From: an uncultured Clostridia bacterium
GTDB lineage: Bacteria; Bacillota; Clostridia; Oscillospirales; Butyricicoccaceae
Length of the DNA: 6,856 bases
Reading direction: 5' to 3'
NCBI GenBank assembly: GCA_945486175.1
Contig: CALYTA010000057.1
Coordinates: forward strand, 1 to 6,856
Notes under the pieces: generated by a model
What the model saw: the letters and a program-made list of their open reading frames with translations, nothing else
The model's database searches: none
What the model was told of the DNA's origin: nothing
Program-made: the position numbers and the translations under genes
In this document: positions 6,735-6,856 of the stretch, piece after piece
Layout: each line of letters starts with the position of its first letter
Numbering within the stretch: position 1 is the first letter of the stretch

Positions 6735-6772
6735 AGCCCCGGAACACGATATGGGATGTTCCGGGGCTTTTT
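6735..6772 (+). terminator. intrinsic terminator of the arg operon
   Basis: A perfect 12-bp stem, AGCCCCGGAACA (6735-6746) with TGTTCCGGGGCT (6757-6768), encloses a 10-base loop and runs into five T (6768-6772). It starts 14 bases after the argF stop codon. On the opposite strand no T run follows the stem, so it should act on + strand transcripts only. This is a strong, standard rho-independent terminator and marks argF as the last gene of the operon. Confidence 0.93.
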
Positions 6773-6823
6773 ATATATAAATACATAAATTCCAAAAGAT
6801 TCATAGATTTTCCTTTGTGTATG

Positions 6824-6832
6824 TGTTACAAT
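6824..6832 (+). promoter_or_regulatory. candidate extended -10 promoter for a gene beyond the window
   Basis: TGTTACAAT reads as an extended -10 (TG, one base, then TACAAT, one mismatch from TATAAT). At 17-bp spacing the -35 place reads TAGATT, a poor match to TTGACA, so the TG extension would have to compensate. Transcription would start near 6839. The DNA around it (6773-6856) is very AT-rich, unlike the genes, which fits a promoter region after the operon end. No downstream gene is visible to confirm it. Confidence 0.4.
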
Positions 6833-6856
6833 AAGAACACCATATTTATGAAAAGA

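Noticed and set aside
4903..6804. A 633-residue open frame on the - strand across argD, the gap, argF and the terminator
   Set aside because: It runs opposite to two genes with full family motifs and passes through the terminator. Its residues (rich in His, Arg, Cys, Ala, Gln) look like an antisense reading of GC-biased codons, and no domain is recognisable.
6788..6805. ArgR-type operator in the AT-rich tail
   Set aside because: One half fits (ATTCATA at 6799-6805), but the left half (aattcca) misses the key TGNAT bases, so it is likely chance in AT-rich DNA.
6848..6856. ATG AAA AGA at the right edge as the start of a next gene
   Set aside because: There is no Shine-Dalgarno before it, only three codons are visible, and it lies about nine bases from the predicted transcription start.

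Overview
This window is one co-directional arginine biosynthesis operon, read entirely on the + strand: argH (5' end cut off by the window) - argC - argJ - argB - argD - argF, then a strong intrinsic terminator. All six products are recognisable from family motifs, and no reading frame looks broken. Gaps between genes are 15, 40, 17, 28 and 114 bp. Each gene has its own purine-rich ribosome binding site, which suggests a single transcript that started upstream of the window.

The likely host is a moderately GC-rich Gram-positive anaerobe of the Clostridia, perhaps a gut Oscillospirales / Butyricicoccus-like lineage. The reasons are the strong Shine-Dalgarno sites, the argCJBDF gene order, the use of ArgJ, and coding DNA that looks clearly above 50% GC beside AT-rich intergenic DNA at the right edge. 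This placement is an inference from style, not from a marker gene.

Layout: 1-1358 argininosuccinate lyase (last step of the pathway); 1374-2312 N-acetyl-gamma-glutamyl-phosphate reductase of the short 'type 2' form (step 3); 2353-3579 ArgJ, which moves acetyl from N-acetylornithine back to glutamate (steps 5 and 1); 3597-4466 N-acetylglutamate kinase with the N-terminal helix typical of arginine-inhibited enzymes (step 2); 4495-5679 acetylornithine aminotransferase (step 4); 5794-6720 ornithine carbamoyltransferase (step 6); 6735-6772 terminator; 6773-6856 AT-rich DNA with a promoter-like extended -10.

Together the genes cover glutamate to arginine except argininosuccinate synthase (argG), which may lie just upstream of argH, and carbamoyl phosphate synthase. 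Because ArgJ recycles the acetyl group, neither argE nor a dedicated argA is strictly needed for flux. The one region that is not ordinary is the 114-bp argD-argF gap. It holds a terminator-like hairpin with a T6 run and an upstream strand that could form a competing hairpin, so it may attenuate argF or may be a dispersed palindromic repeat. I found no mobile element, CRISPR array, RNA gene or clearly new system.
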